Origin: Pacificispira spongiicola
GTDB taxonomy: Bacteria; Pseudomonadota; Alphaproteobacteria; UBA8366; Aestuariispiraceae
Direction: 5' to 3'
Assembly: GCF_012926505.1 (NCBI RefSeq)
Contig: NZ_JABBNT010000002.1
Coordinates: forward strand, 620,001 to 684,000
DNA length: 64,000 bases
In this document: positions 25,508 through 36,001 of the stretch, piece after piece
How positions within the stretch are numbered: the first letter of the stretch is position 1
Layout: each line of letters begins with the position of its first letter
Program-made: the position numbers and the translations under genes
The notes under the pieces: generated by a model
The model's input: only the letters and a program-made list of their open reading frames with translations
Told to the model about the DNA's origin: nothing
The model's database searches: none

Positions 25508-27472
25508 TCAAGTCTCCCGCACCCGGCTCAGGAAGCTCTGCACCAAGTCCTTGAGAATACGAGATTGCTTACCGACGTCGCCGGCACTTTTGCGAACATC
25601 GGCCGCAGATCGATCGGTCACATTCACGGACTCCGAAACACCTTCGATATTGCGGGTCACCTCTTCCGTTCCATGTGCCGCTTCTTCGACGTTGCGGGCG
25701 ATCTCGCGTGTCGCCGTCGTTTGCTCTTCGACCGCGGCGGCAATGGCGGACGCCGCGTCGTTTACCTGGTTTATCGTCCCGGTAATGCCGCCGATGGCGA
25801 CGACGACTTCCCTGGTATTGCGTTGTACCGCACTGATCTGGGCGGAGATTTCCTCCGTCACCCGTCCCGTTTGCGTCGCAAGGGATTTTACCTCGCTGGC
25901 AACGACGGCGAACCCCTTGCCGGCCTCGCCCGCGCGGGCAGCCTCGATTGTCGCATTCAAGGCCAACAGGTTGGTTTGGTCGGCGATTTCATTGATCAGG
26001 CCGATCGCCGCTTCGATCTGCTCCGCCGAAACCGCAAGTTCCTTGACCATCCCGTCCGTATCACGGGCCTGTCTTACGGCATTGCCCGCGATTTGTGAGG
26101 ATAGCTGTATCTGCGTCCCGATTTCACTGATAGACGCGGACAACTCTTCCGTTGCCGACGCAACCGTCTGGACATTGGCGGAAGCCTGTATCGCGGCGGC
26201 GGACACTGCCGTCGACTGTTCGGCGGCCGTGCCCGCCGCGTTCGCCATATTCTCCGAATTCTCTTCCATGGAGCGGACGGCCAAATCGACCTTGTCCAGG
26301 GACTCTTTCGACCCTTCCTCGAATTCACGCGTTATCTGACGCAGTAGTTCCGCCCTTTTCTCCTTCGCTTCCGCATCCAGGGTCCGTTGCCTCGCAGCCT
26401 CGTCGGCAGCCAGCATCGCATCCTTGAACACCTCCACCGACGTCGCCATGCGGCCCAGTTCATTGGCATATTCCGTGGCGGGGATGGCGATATCCTTTTT
26501 TCCCTGGGACAGGCAGGTCATGGCATCCGTCATCGCCGCAATAGGTCGCGACACCGCGCGCACGATCAATGTCGCTATAATCGCCATCGCCAAGACGGCC
26601 ACGACGACGACCGCGACGATGCTGGCAAAGACCCGTGCAGCGGTCGCATCCGATTCCGCCAAAGCATCCGCGGCTTGCGCATTGAAATATGCGGCGATCC
26701 TGTCAAAGGCGGGTTCCGTCGCCGAGAACAGGTCCGATAGCTGGGATTCCTGCGCGACGAGGTCGAGCCGGAGCGCCGCCGCCTGGCGGAAGTCCGACAA
26801 GTATTTCTGCATCAGAGCATCGACCTCCGCCCGCTCCCCGGCAGGAACGGACGATGTCGGCAGTGCTTCCTGAAATTCGGCATACCGTTTGTCCATGCGG
26901 TCGACATATTTCTCATCAAGCCGCATCAGGAAGTCTTTTTCATGCCGCCGCATCATAAGCATAATCACGGTCAGGCGGTCTTCGTTATATCCGGCGAGGC
27001 GCTCCTCAACATCATGAACGGAGGTGCGCAGCGCGCCCATCAGCCCCTGTGTTTCGTCCAGACCGATGGTCCTCCAGGATTCCGCAACCTTATCGAACTG
27101 CGCGTCATAGGCGTTCAGCCCCTCGACCAGATGCTGAATATCGTCATCGATTGGCAGGGCATGAAGGCGCGCTAGGTCGGCGAAAATCTTCCCCATCACC
27201 TCCCGATGCTTGGCGACATAGGAATCCTCCTTGCGGATAAGGAAATCCTTCTCGCGCCGTCTCGCGTTCAGAAAGCCATAGGCGATCGCATTCGTCAGTT
27301 CCTTGTCGGACGCGGCGGCAAAGGCACGTTCACCTTCCGCCTTACGTAATGAATCACCGACGACAAAAGCCCCGGCGACGATCAACAACCCGGCAAGGGC
27401 CATTCCCGACAGGACAGTAATCTGCGTTCGAATACTGGCTGATTTAAAGAATCCAACGGTGGGGGTTTGCAT
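25508..27472 (-). CDS. Methyl-accepting chemotaxis protein with HBM-like sensor
   Basis: A 654-aa chemoreceptor. TM1 lies at about residues 18-38. The periplasmic helical bimodular (HBM-type) sensor at about 40-270 shows the double motif [10 protein letters not shown] and [12 protein letters not shown]2 ([20 protein letters not shown]), HAMP ([21 protein letters not shown]) and the signalling coil with tip [21 protein letters not shown] follow. HBM receptors in Pseudomonas bind organic acids such as TCA-cycle intermediates, so a carboxylate ligand is a fair guess. There is no C-terminal pentapeptide. ATG 27472 is chosen for its signal-anchor context; 21 codons upstream look non-coding. The OmpR-type regulator gene lies 75 bases upstream in the same direction. 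Confidence 0.93.
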   Translation of the reverse strand: MQTPTVGFFKSASIRTQITVLSGMALAGLLIVAGAFVVGDSLRKAEGERAFAAASDKELTNAIAYGFLNARRREKDFLIRKEDSYVAKHREVMGKIFADLARLHALPIDDDIQHLVEGLNAYDAQFDKVAESWRTIGLDETQGLMGALRTSVHDVEERLAGYNEDRLTVIMLMMRRHEKDFLMRLDEKYVDRMDKRYAEFQEALPTSSVPAGERAEVDALMQKYLSDFRQAAALRLDLVAQESQLSDLFSATEPAFDRIAAYFNAQAADALAESDATAARVFASIVAVVVVAVLAMAIIATLIVRAVSRPIAAMTDAMTCLSQGKKDIAIPATEYANELGRMATSVEVFKDAMLAADEAARQRTLDAEAKEKRAELLRQITREFEEGSKESLDKVDLAVRSMEENSENMANAAGTAAEQSTAVSAAAIQASANVQTVASATEELSASISEIGTQIQLSSQIAGNAVRQARDTDGMVKELAVSAEQIEAAIGLINEIADQTNLLALNATIEAARAGEAGKGFAVVASEVKSLATQTGRVTEEISAQISAVQRNTREVVVAIGGITGTINQVNDAASAIAAAVEEQTTATREIARNVEEAAHGTEEVTRNIEGVSESVNVTDRSAADVRKSAGDVGKQSRILKDLVQSFLSRVRET

Positions 27473-27547
27473 GATATCCGCCTCTTTCCACGGTTCTGCA
27501 ACAACGGCGACGGATCCCCACCACAAGCCCGCCACCCATCTCTACTC

Positions 27548-28291
27548 TTACACAACGGCCTCCGGCTGTACGGCCAGGCGATAGCCCTTATTCCGTACCG
27601 TGAGCAGAAGGCTGGGGGACGCCGGATCGTCGCGCAGCTTTTTACGCAGCCGACTGATGCGGATGTCCACCGAACGGTCGAAGGCCGGGGGATTATCGCC
27701 ATAAAGGCGTTCCATGATCGCCTGCCGATCTACCGGCAAATCTGGCGATTCCAGGAAAATCCCCAACAATTCCATTTCCGAGTGATTCAAGGTTTCCAAA
27801 CCGCCATCCGCGAAACGGATTTGGCGGTGTTTCGTGTCCAGGACCATATCGCCAAGACGCACTGTCGGCGCCCCGTCGGTCCCGGGTGAACCACGCCGTG
27901 TCGCCGCGCCCAACGCATCCTTCAAGGACGCAACACGACGCGCGACAATCTTAATCCTGGCCGCCAGTTCACGGGATTCGAAGGGTTTGGTGACATAGTC
28001 GTCGGCACCAAGTTCCAACCCGATGACGCGGTCGATCGGGTCCGCCTGACCGGTAACGAAAATAACGCCGCAAGTATCGGATTGCAGTTCCGGAAGTTTG
28101 GCGATTTCCATCCCATTCCCGTCGGGAAGATTGACGTCCAACAGGATCACGTCAAAACGCGTCGACTGGATCAATGCCTGCGCGGACGCCGTATCTCCGG
28201 CTTCCTCGCATTCAAATCCCTCGCGCGTGATGATACGTTTAACCAGCGCACGAATCTCGGGCTCGTCATCGACGATCAGCACTTTCGTCAT
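27548..28291 (-). CDS. OmpR/PhoB-family response regulator
   Basis: A 247-aa transcription regulator. The receiver (1-120) has VDDEPEIRALVKRII, phosphoacceptor in VILLDVNLPDGNG and Lys in VTKPFESRELAARI. The C-terminal winged-helix trans_reg_C domain (about 145-240) has LETLNHSEMELLGIFLESPD and DRSVDIRISRLRKKLRDD, with the closing VRNKGYRL hairpin. Start ATG 28291 follows GAAAAAGAT. No kinase is adjacent. The chemoreceptor gene lies downstream in the same direction, 75 bases on, so it could lie in the same transcript. Confidence 0.93.
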   Translation of the reverse strand: MTKVLIVDDEPEIRALVKRIITREGFECEEAGDTASAQALIQSTRFDVILLDVNLPDGNGMEIAKLPELQSDTCGVIFVTGQADPIDRVIGLELGADDYVTKPFESRELAARIKIVARRVASLKDALGAATRRGSPGTDGAPTVRLGDMVLDTKHRQIRFADGGLETLNHSEMELLGIFLESPDLPVDRQAIMERLYGDNPPAFDRSVDIRISRLRKKLRDDPASPSLLLTVRNKGYRLAVQPEAVV

Positions 28292-28393
28292 ATCTTTTTC
28301 TATCCCAGACCAACAATAACCAGCGCAATACTGGGACACTATACGTCAGATTGATCTAAATCGTTAACAATCGAGCTATTGTCCAGGAAAGGA

Positions 28394-29251
28394 TCACGCC
28401 ACCTTGGTCACGGCAAACCGTGTTTCCGGATCGACGAGACTGTCCTGCGCGGCCAACAAAGCGAGTTCCCGCGTTCCCGCCTTTCGGGTTTCCGAAAACA
28501 CCGCATGGATGGATGATGCAGTCCGGGCCAATGCCTCCTCCGGGCGCCGCGTTTCGATGTAATGGGCCAGAAACAATGCCGCCGTCAGGTCCCCCGCCCC
28601 GTTCGGCGCGGGTGTCAGGTCGAATTTCGGTGTCGCGACCACCCAGGCTTCCCCACCGCGGTAGACCATCATTTCAATACAATGGTCAGGCGTTCCGTCC
28701 CGTTCCAGACTGGTCAGCAGAACGATTTCTGGCCCCAATGCGGCCAAGGCACGACATCCGTCCAAGGCCGTGGACAGCGTATCCGGGCGCATGCCGGTCA
28801 GAAGCGCCAATTCGAAGGCATTAGGCGTCGCGATATCGGCGGCGGGAATGGCCCGCGCCTTCATGAATTCCGGAATGCCCTCGCGCACATACAAGCCCGG
28901 CGACGCATCCCCCATCACCGGATCGCAGCAGAAAAGGGCCGAGGGGTTGGCACGGCGCACGCGGTCCAAGGCGTCGAGAACGGCCTCTCCCATCGCGGCG
29001 CTGCCCAGATATCCGCTCAACACCGCGCTGCACCGCGGCAGCAGACCGCGTTCCTCCAGACCGCCGACGACGGCAGTGACGGTTTCCGGCGGGAAGACCG
29101 GGCCGCGCGGCGCGCCATATCCGGCATGGGCCGCGAACATGACGGTGTGAACCGCCCAGACCTCCCGGCGTAGACGTTGCAGCGGCAGCGTGATCGCATC
29201 GTTTCCGACATGGCCGAACGCGACATGGGACTGAATCGATAAGATGGCCAT
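28394..29251 (-). CDS. pdxY: Pyridoxal kinase
   Basis: Cytoplasmic kinase of the vitamin B6 salvage pathway, phosphorylating pyridoxal with ATP, 285 aa (family about 287). The N-terminus MAILSIQSHVAFGHVGNDA is the family signature. Later CDPVMGD and TPNAFELALLTG, and the anion hole with catalytic Asp in PNGAGDLTAALFLAH, are present. An in-frame ATG at 29329 adds 26 residues not found in typical PdxY and has no good ribosome site, so 29251 is preferred. PLP made here would serve aminotransferases. It is divergent from the EamA transporter. Confidence 0.92.
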   Translation of the reverse strand: MAILSIQSHVAFGHVGNDAITLPLQRLRREVWAVHTVMFAAHAGYGAPRGPVFPPETVTAVVGGLEERGLLPRCSAVLSGYLGSAAMGEAVLDALDRVRRANPSALFCCDPVMGDASPGLYVREGIPEFMKARAIPAADIATPNAFELALLTGMRPDTLSTALDGCRALAALGPEIVLLTSLERDGTPDHCIEMMVYRGGEAWVVATPKFDLTPAPNGAGDLTAALFLAHYIETRRPEEALARTASSIHAVFSETRKAGTRELALLAAQDSLVDPETRFAVTKVA

Positions 29252-29435
29252 GAAAGACGGGTCTATCCGATAGTGTGGCCCTGAAGAGGTTGCCCAGAAC
29301 TGATCCGCCGCATACAGATAATTGGACATCCCCAGCGGGTGAAAGGACGGCGGCGGCTGAACCTTAGATCAATCCGGCCTGCCGCGCCAAGTACCCGCCG
29401 TCAGGGCAGGATGTGGATTTTTGGGGGGCTTCGAA

Positions 29436-30371
29436 GTGCAGCAAGACGCGCCGACATTCCGGCCACCGGCACAGAACAATATTTTGGGGGCGGTCTACGT
29501 CATCCTGTGCTGCATGCTGGTCGCCGTCACGACACTGATCGCCCGATCCATGGGTCCCCAGATCGCCGGACCGGACGCCCTGCATCCGGTACAGGTCAGT
29601 TGGGCCCGCTTCTTCTTCGGCGCGTCGATCCTGCTACCGCTCGCGGCCATACGACGGGTCGATCTGTTCAGGGACACGCATTGGCGGCTGCATATCGGGC
29701 GCAATCTGTCGGGTATGTGCGGCGTCATCGGCATGTTCGCCGCGGCCGGTCTGATGCCCTTGGCGGATTCGACGGCCATCAGCTTCCTAAGCCCGCTTTT
29801 CGCCATGGTCCTGGCGGTCATCTTCCTGAAGGAAACCGTCGGCCCGTGGCGCTGGCTGGCGGCGGCGATCGCCTTTACCGGGGCGATGGTTCTGACGCGC
29901 CCCGGATCGGACGCCTTCCAACCGGCGGCCCTGATCGCCTTCACCGCCGCCGCGTTTCTGGGGTCGGAGATGATTTTCATCAAGGCGCTAAGCGGCCGGG
30001 AACGGCCCATGAAGATCCTGGCGATCAACAACGGCATGGCCGCCACGATCATCACGCTTCTGGTAATCCCGTTCTGGAAGATGCCGACGGGTCAGCAATG
30101 GGTGTTGATGGTCGTGCTGGGCGCCACGATGATCACCGCGCAATCGCTGTTTCTGCGCGGGATCGCGATCGCGGAGGCGAACTTGGCCGCCCCATTCTTT
30201 TATACGACGCTGATCTTCGCCGCGCTGTATGGATGGCTGCTGTTCGGGGAAGTACCCGGTGTCTTTACCATCGCGGGAGCGGCGCTGATCGTATCCGGCG
30301 CATTGCTGCTGACATGGCGGGAGAATCTGGCCCGCCAGGCCGCCCGGAAGGCGCTTGCGAAGACCGGCTAG
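29436..30371 (+). CDS. EamA/DMT-family transporter
   Basis: Inner-membrane drug/metabolite-type exporter of 311 aa with about ten hydrophobic segments in two EamA repeats. The first repeat covers residues about 15-145 (NLSGMCGVIGMFAAAGLMPLA). The second covers about 155-295 (FFYTTLIFAALYGWLLFGEVPG). Substrates of close relatives include amino acids and purines; none can be named here. GTG 29436 has GGGGGG seven bases upstream; an in-frame TTG at 29421 is less likely. It is followed by a CitE-like gene 42 bases on, possibly co-transcribed. Confidence 0.9.
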   Translation: MQQDAPTFRPPAQNNILGAVYVILCCMLVAVTTLIARSMGPQIAGPDALHPVQVSWARFFFGASILLPLAAIRRVDLFRDTHWRLHIGRNLSGMCGVIGMFAAAGLMPLADSTAISFLSPLFAMVLAVIFLKETVGPWRWLAAAIAFTGAMVLTRPGSDAFQPAALIAFTAAAFLGSEMIFIKALSGRERPMKILAINNGMAATIITLLVIPFWKMPTGQQWVLMVVLGATMITAQSLFLRGIAIAEANLAAPFFYTTLIFAALYGWLLFGEVPGVFTIAGAALIVSGALLLTWRENLARQAARKALAKTG

Positions 30372-30413
30372 CGGAATATATTCCGCATAATGGAAATCTA
30401 AAAGGACCGTCCG

Positions 30414-31289
30414 ATGACCGCCGAAACCCGTCCCCGCCGATCCGTCCTCTACATGCCGGGGTCGAATCCCCGCGCGCTGGAAAAAGGGCGCAGTCTGCCT
30501 GCGGATGGGCTGATCCTGGACCTGGAAGACGCGGTTTCCCCCGAAGCGAAACAGGAAGCCCGTGCCAATATCATCGCCGCGCTGTCGGAAGGCGGCTATG
30601 GCGCGCGCGAAATTCTGATCCGCGTCAACGGGCTGGAAACCGAATGGGGCCGCGACGATCTGGTCGCGATGGCAAAGGCGGGCGCCCACGGCATCGTGCT
30701 GCCCAAGGTCGAAAGCGCGGATACGGTCCGCGAGGCCATCGCGATCCTCGACGGCGCGGGCGGCCCATCGGATCTGGCGATCTGGTGCATGATCGAAACG
30801 CCGATGGGCGTGTTGCGGGTCGAAGAAATCGGCGCGGCATCCCCTCGCATGGGCGGTTTCGTCATGGGCACGTCGGACTTGGCGAAGGATCTGCACTGCC
30901 TGCATACACCGGAACGCTTGCCCTTCATGACCAGCCTGAACATGGCGGTGTTGGTCGCACGCGCTTACGGTCTCGCGGTTCTGGACGGTGTCCATCTGGA
31001 CCTGGACGACGATCAGGGCTTTGCCGATAGCTGCGCACAGGGACTGGCGCTGGGCTTCGACGGCAAGACGCTGATCCATCCCAAAACCATCGACCAGGCC
31101 AACGACACCTTCGGCCCCAGCGCCCAGGAGGTGGAACGCAGCCATGCGATCATCGCCGCCTATGAACAGGCGCGCGCGGCGGGTAAGGGCGTGGTGGTGC
31201 TAAACGGCAAACTGGTGGAAAACCTACATGTCGAAGACGCGCGCCGGATCCTGGCGCTGGCCGAAAAGATCGACGCCCTATCCGCCTGA
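30414..31289 (+). CDS. CitE-like HpcH/HpaI aldolase family lyase (malyl-/citramalyl-CoA lyase type)
   Basis: A 291-aa cytoplasmic enzyme of the citrate-lyase-beta/malyl-CoA-lyase family. Motifs are SVLYMPGSNPRALEKG at the N-terminus, LILDLEDAVSPEAK (Mg ligands), Arg in IRVNG, VLPKVESADTV, WCMIETPMGVL and GTSDLAKDL, with KTLIHPKTI near the C-terminus. Such stand-alone CitE-like proteins cleave or hydrolyse malyl-CoA or (S)-citramalyl-CoA rather than acting in a citrate lyase complex, as no citD or citF is present. ATG 30414 follows AAAGGACC. Confidence 0.9.
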   Translation: MTAETRPRRSVLYMPGSNPRALEKGRSLPADGLILDLEDAVSPEAKQEARANIIAALSEGGYGAREILIRVNGLETEWGRDDLVAMAKAGAHGIVLPKVESADTVREAIAILDGAGGPSDLAIWCMIETPMGVLRVEEIGAASPRMGGFVMGTSDLAKDLHCLHTPERLPFMTSLNMAVLVARAYGLAVLDGVHLDLDDDQGFADSCAQGLALGFDGKTLIHPKTIDQANDTFGPSAQEVERSHAIIAAYEQARAAGKGVVVLNGKLVENLHVEDARRILALAEKIDALSA

Positions 31290-31431
31290 CACACGCCCCA
31301 ACGACGTTTTAAAAAATCCGTTAAATGCTCTTGTTCCAATCAAGGATTTCTAGCATTTCCTTTCCGTAAGCTCTATCTTGCGCTGCAGCAATAGCCTGAA
31401 GTTCGGGAAGGTAAAGGGTGGGGATCCCGTC

Positions 31432-31956
31432 GTGAAATCGATGTTAGCCGGACTTTCCGCCTGCACCTTGTTCGCAGTCTCCCTAATGGTATCCGCGCCG
31501 AGCATGGCGCAAGGCCTACCGGACCCGGTGGGACCGGTCATTCTGACGGTCGACGGCGCCATCGCGGTAACGAATGCCGACGACGAAGCGCGTTTTGACA
31601 AGGCCATGCTGCAAGCGCTGGACGAAACGGTGCTCAAGACAAAGTCGCCCTGGATAGATGGCGAGGCATCGACCTTTATCGGCACGAAGATTTCGGCGAT
31701 CCTGACAGCGGTCGGGGCCCGGAAAGCCACGCTCTCCCTGACCGCGTTGGACGGATACGCGGTCGACATCCCCTATTCCGACATTGAAGATATGGATCCG
31801 ATCCTATCCTGGGAAAGGAACGGCACCCCCCTCACCGTCCGTGATCGTGGGCCACTGTGGGTCACCTACCCAATCGACAAAATTCCAGCAGACGAAGCAG
31901 CTAAATATTCCGCCCGTTGGATTTGGCAGGTAGCCCGGATTTCGGTCCAGGAATGA
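31432..31956 (+). CDS. Periplasmic molybdopterin-oxidoreductase-fold protein
   Basis: A 174-aa exported protein. The signal peptide ([20 protein letters not shown] ending SMAQ) is followed by a domain resembling the small Oxidored_molyb (sulfite-oxidase/YedY) fold: [30 protein letters not shown] and [13 protein letters not shown]. The cofactor-binding Cys of real molybdoenzymes is not seen in the mature part, so it is more likely a binding or sensory protein than an enzyme. The start is a GTG at 31432 after GGTGGGGATC. A sensor kinase starts 55 bases downstream in the same direction, so the two are probably a sensor pair. Confidence 0.8.
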   Translation: MKSMLAGLSACTLFAVSLMVSAPSMAQGLPDPVGPVILTVDGAIAVTNADDEARFDKAMLQALDETVLKTKSPWIDGEASTFIGTKISAILTAVGARKATLSLTALDGYAVDIPYSDIEDMDPILSWERNGTPLTVRDRGPLWVTYPIDKIPADEAAKYSARWIWQVARISVQE

Positions 31957-32011
31957 CGATACACGCGCAAACAAGTCCGGCCGATATCCTGCCGAAGCGG
32001 AGTCCCTCGCG

Positions 32012-33430
32012 GTGATCGCGTCGAAACATATCTTCGTCACTGCCGTCTTCGCGTTTTTCCTGTTCATGGCCGGTGTTCTGTACCTTCTGTTCAACCAAAG
32101 CGTCGCATTGAGCGAACGGAACTACGAGCGGGCCGCCGTCGCGGCCTATCAACTTAGAACCCATTACAGCCGGGCAGAACTGGAACTGCTGCGGTTGACG
32201 CAAAAGCCGACGCCGAACCTGCGCGATCACGCCGTTCTGATCTATGACATCCTGTATCAACGTGCCGTTACCTTGATCGAACGACCACCGTATAACGAGG
32301 TCATCGTCGGGGCCTATCTCGACGAATACAATGCCTTGCGGAACGCCCTGACGGGGGCCGATCCGACAATACAGAAATTGCGCGCCGCACCCGACGACCA
32401 GATCGCCGCGCTGGCAAGATCGGCCTACGAACAGCTTGTCGGATACGACCTCAGGCTCGCGTCCTTCGCCTCGCACCTTAATCAGGAGGTCGTGCTGAAA
32501 TGGGAGGTCCGGCAAAAGAACCTACAACTGACGGTGAATATCCTGGCCGCCCTTGTCGTCGGGCTTTTGGTATCTTCCTGTGCCGTGGCCTTCATTCACC
32601 TTCAACATCTGCGCCGCATCGCCAGCGCGAATGCAAGCCTAACCAGCATGTCGGAAGCGTTGATCACCGCACGCGAAGCCGCGGAACGAGCGAATAGGGC
32701 GAAATCGCACTTCCTGGCCAATATGAGCCACGAATTGCGGACGCCCTTGAATGCCATCATCGGTTTTTCGGACATGCTGCGCCATGCGCTGGCGGGCGAC
32801 CTGCCGCCGAAGGCCAAGGATTACGTCGAGGATATCCATATGAGCGGGACCCATCTGCTGTCGCTCGTGGACTCCGTTCTCGACACCTCGCGCATCGAAC
32901 ACGGTGTCGTGGACCTCGACATCTCCCGCTTCCCGATGGGGCCGATGCTGGACGAGGTTCTGGACATGATGTCCGTGGCGATGGCGAAGAAGGACATTCA
33001 TTTCCACCGGTCTTTGGCGGATCCGGCCTTGTACGATGCGGACCTGCTGGCCGATCGAAAGGCGGTTAAACAGATGCTGATCAATCTGATCAGCAATTCC
33101 GTCAAATTCACCGATCGCGGTGGCGATGCCGGGATCGACGCGGAATGGCACCCGGATGGCGGCGTAAAATTCACCGTCTGGGACACCGGCATCGGCATTC
33201 CCGAACAGGATATGGATCGGATTCAAAGCGCCTTCGAACGCGGCAGCAATATTCAGACGGCGAACAGCATGGCGGCCGGCCCCGTCGACGGCGTCGGTCT
33301 GGGGCTGTCCATCACACGCGCGCTGATCGAACGCCACGGCGGACATATGGTCATCCGAAGCGAGATCGGGAAGGGAACGCGTGTCACCCTGTCCCTACCG
33401 CGCGAGGTCGTCTCGACTACGAGTATATGA
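32012..33430 (+). CDS. Sensor histidine kinase
   Basis: A 472-aa inner-membrane kinase. TM1 is at about 8-28 and a helical periplasmic region with [20 protein letters not shown] at about 30-175. TM2 is at about 178-200 ([18 protein letters not shown]). A coil, HisKA ([21 protein letters not shown]) and HATPase_c ([43 protein letters not shown]) follow. No receiver gene is adjacent. The exported molybdopterin-fold protein just upstream may be its periplasmic ligand sensor. Start GTG 32012 has CGGAG upstream with acceptable spacing. Confidence 0.92.
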   Translation: MIASKHIFVTAVFAFFLFMAGVLYLLFNQSVALSERNYERAAVAAYQLRTHYSRAELELLRLTQKPTPNLRDHAVLIYDILYQRAVTLIERPPYNEVIVGAYLDEYNALRNALTGADPTIQKLRAAPDDQIAALARSAYEQLVGYDLRLASFASHLNQEVVLKWEVRQKNLQLTVNILAALVVGLLVSSCAVAFIHLQHLRRIASANASLTSMSEALITAREAAERANRAKSHFLANMSHELRTPLNAIIGFSDMLRHALAGDLPPKAKDYVEDIHMSGTHLLSLVDSVLDTSRIEHGVVDLDISRFPMGPMLDEVLDMMSVAMAKKDIHFHRSLADPALYDADLLADRKAVKQMLINLISNSVKFTDRGGDAGIDAEWHPDGGVKFTVWDTGIGIPEQDMDRIQSAFERGSNIQTANSMAAGPVDGVGLGLSITRALIERHGGHMVIRSEIGKGTRVTLSLPREVVSTTSI

Positions 33431-33576
33431 CCCTCGATCGCGACCGACATCCGGGGCTTGAGCGTCGCAAGGCAACGGCTTACAACCATTGCCGGTTCGA
33501 CAATCAAGACAGGGTCCGTTCCCCGCGCCTGGCCAAGACAGGTGCGTTCGAATGAACCGGATAAGGGAGAAACACC

Positions 33577-35076
33577 ATGGTAGACACTATACCGCATTTT
33601 ATCGGCGGCACGCCGGTTTCCGGCACCAGCGGTCGTACCGGCGACGTTTTCAACCCGGCGACGGGTGAGGTGGTTGCCAAAGTCGCCTACGCCTCGCGCG
33701 CGGAAGTCGACGCCTTTGTCAAAAAGGCCGTCGCCGCGCATGAAATCTGGAGCAACACCCCGTCGCCGAAACGGGCATCTGTTATTTTCCGGATGCGCGA
33801 ACTGGTGGTCGCGAACCGTGACAAACTGGCGGAAGTCCTGTGCAAGGAACACGGCAAGACCCTGCCGGACGCACAGGGCGAAATTCAGCGCGGCATCGAC
33901 GTGATCGAATTCGCCGCGGGTGCGCCGCATCTGATGAAGGGCGAATTCAACGAAAATATCGGCGGCGGCATCGACCTTTTCTCGGTTCGCGAGCCGGTGG
34001 GCGTCGTCGGCGGCATCACGCCGTTCAACTTCCCGGTGATGATCCCGCTGTGGATGGGCGCGATGGCGATCGCCTGCGGTAATGCCTATATCAACAAGCC
34101 GTCCGAACGCGACCCGTCGGCGCCGATGATGCTGGCGGAGTTGTGGAAGGAAGCGGGCCTCCCCGACGGTGTGTGGAGCGTCGTTCACGGCGATAAGGAA
34201 GCGGTCGACGCCCTGCTGGAACATCCGGATGTCCCGGCGATCAGCTTCGTCGGCTCCACCCCGGTCGGCGAATATATCTATCAGCACGGCTGCGCCCATA
34301 ACAAACGGGTCCAGGCGTTCTGCGGCGCGAAGAACCACATGGTCGTCATGCCCGACGCCGATATCGATCAGGCGGTCGACGCCCTGGTCGGTGCCGGTTA
34401 CGGATCGGCCGGCGAACGCTGCATGGCGATTTCGGTCGCCGTCCCGGTGGGCGAGGAAACCAGCAAGAAGCTGATCGATAAGTTGGTCCCGCGCGTTCAG
34501 GCGCTGAAAATCGGCCCGTACAACGACGCGGACGCCGAAATCAACCCGCTGATCACCCGCCAGGCGAAGGAGCGCGTCGAAGGCCTGATCCAGCGCGGCG
34601 TCGATGAAGGCGCGAAACTGCTGGTAGACGGTCGCGGCGCGACGATGCAAGGCTATGAAAACGGCTTCTTTGTCGGCGGCACCCTGTTCGATCAGGTCAC
34701 GACCGATATGGAAATCTACAAGACCGAAATTTTCGGTCCGGTCCTGTCCGTCATGGCCCCGTCCGGGTATGAGGACGCCGTTCAGATGATCAACGATCAC
34801 GAATACGGCAATGGTGTCGCCATCTTCACCCGCGACGGCGATACGGCCCGCGATTTCTCCAAGAAGGTCGATGTCGGCATGATCGGCGTCAATGTGCCGA
34901 TCCCGGTTCCGATGGCCTTCCACAATTTCGGCGGCGCGAAGCGATCGAAATTCGGCGACACGCAAATGCACGGACCGGAATCGATCCGCTTCTTCACCAA
35001 AATGAAGACGATTTCCAGCCGTTGGCCGTCGGGCATCAAAGAAGGCGCGCAACTGGCCTTCCCGACGAACAACTAA
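33577..35076 (+). CDS. mmsA: Methylmalonate-semialdehyde dehydrogenase (CoA-acylating)
   Basis: NAD-dependent, CoA-acylating aldehyde dehydrogenase of 499 aa, the usual family length. It converts methylmalonate or malonate semialdehyde to propionyl- or acetyl-CoA in valine, myo-inositol and beta-alanine breakdown. Family marks are HFIGGTPVSGTSGRTG, VREPVGVVGGITPFNFP, ISFVGSTPVGEYIY, NHMVVMPDADID and the catalytic Cys in YGSAGERCMAIS. ATG 33577 follows AAGGGAGAAAC. A terminator follows at 35103. It stands alone rather than in a valine operon. Confidence 0.94.
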   Translation: MVDTIPHFIGGTPVSGTSGRTGDVFNPATGEVVAKVAYASRAEVDAFVKKAVAAHEIWSNTPSPKRASVIFRMRELVVANRDKLAEVLCKEHGKTLPDAQGEIQRGIDVIEFAAGAPHLMKGEFNENIGGGIDLFSVREPVGVVGGITPFNFPVMIPLWMGAMAIACGNAYINKPSERDPSAPMMLAELWKEAGLPDGVWSVVHGDKEAVDALLEHPDVPAISFVGSTPVGEYIYQHGCAHNKRVQAFCGAKNHMVVMPDADIDQAVDALVGAGYGSAGERCMAISVAVPVGEETSKKLIDKLVPRVQALKIGPYNDADAEINPLITRQAKERVEGLIQRGVDEGAKLLVDGRGATMQGYENGFFVGGTLFDQVTTDMEIYKTEIFGPVLSVMAPSGYEDAVQMINDHEYGNGVAIFTRDGDTARDFSKKVDVGMIGVNVPIPVPMAFHNFGGAKRSKFGDTQMHGPESIRFFTKMKTISSRWPSGIKEGAQLAFPTNN

Positions 35077-35102
35077 GACCGCTCAGACCCACACGAGAAA
35101 AC

Positions 35103-35136
35103 GGGGCTCCCCGACACATGTCGGGGGCCCCTTTTC
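35103..35136 (+). terminator. Intrinsic terminator of mmsA
   Basis: A GC-rich stem GGGGCTCCCCGACA/TGTCGGGGGCCCC with one bulge and a tight loop is followed by TTTTCTTT. It lies 27 bases after the mmsA stop and also faces the convergent SDR gene. Confidence 0.85.
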
Positions 35137-35143
35137 TTTGGCG

Positions 35144-35908
35144 TTAGGTTCGATTGATCGACACGCCGCCATCGACCAGCATCGCCGTTCCGGTCACGAA
35201 ACTCCCCATACCGGAGGCAAGGAACAATGCGGCGGCGGCAATTTCCTGCGGTTCCGCGATCCGTTTCAGCGCGTGGATGCCCTTCACGAAGTCCATCGCT
35301 TCCGGCGTATTGGCACTTTCCCGCCCCATGTCCGTATCCGTCCCGCCCGGCAGCAAGGCGTTCACGCGAATACCCTTGGGACCGTATTCGGCCGCCAATG
35401 CCTGGGTCAGGCCGACCAGTCCCGCCTTGCTGGCCGCATAAGCCGCCATGCCGGGAAAGCCGACCGTGTGCCCGACAATGGACGATGTGAAGACAAGGCT
35501 GCCGCCGCCCCGTTCTTCCATTGCGCTCAGTTGCTTACGGGCACACAGGAAGGCGCCGGTAAGGTTCACGGTCAGGGTTTCTTCCCAGGACGCCCGGTCG
35601 ATTTCGCGGAACGGTGCGGTCTTCCCCAGCGTCCCGGCATTGTTCAGGGCAATGTCCAACCCGCCGAACTTCGACACCGCCGTTTCGGTCAAACGCATTG
35701 CGAAGCCTTCATCCGTGACATCGCCGTCGACAGCCGCCGCCTGTCCACCCCCGGCTTCGATTTCCGTGACCAGCCCATCCAGTTCGGTGCGTCGCCGTGC
35801 GCCGACAACAACCGCCGCCCCATGCTGCGCGAACAGAAGCGCGGCGGCGCGGCCGATGCCGCTGCTTGCCCCGGTGATGATTGCGACCTTCCCATCCAAC
35901 ATCTTCAT
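35144..35908 (-). CDS. SDR family oxidoreductase
   Basis: A classical short-chain dehydrogenase of 254 aa. The Rossmann motif is TGASSGIGRA (residues about 12-21), NNAG stands near 90, the catalytic Ser is in FTSSIVGHTVG, and Tyr and Lys are in YAASKAGLVGL. The C-terminal LVDGGVSINRT is typical. An Arg-rich VGARRRTELDGL after the second strand suggests NADP preference. The substrate is unknown. ATG 35908 follows AAGGAAACC. It converges on mmsA and is divergent from the DUF1835 gene. Confidence 0.93.
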   Translation of the reverse strand: MKMLDGKVAIITGASSGIGRAAALLFAQHGAAVVVGARRRTELDGLVTEIEAGGGQAAAVDGDVTDEGFAMRLTETAVSKFGGLDIALNNAGTLGKTAPFREIDRASWEETLTVNLTGAFLCARKQLSAMEERGGGSLVFTSSIVGHTVGFPGMAAYAASKAGLVGLTQALAAEYGPKGIRVNALLPGGTDTDMGRESANTPEAMDFVKGIHALKRIAEPQEIAAAALFLASGMGSFVTGTAMLVDGGVSINRT

Positions 35909-36001
35909 AATGGTTTCCTTTCAGATTTTAGGTCGCACACCCATAAGGCCCGCTGCTATGGTTCGACACCCGCTTCTTGCGGCGGTTTAAGGGGGTTTTA
36001 C

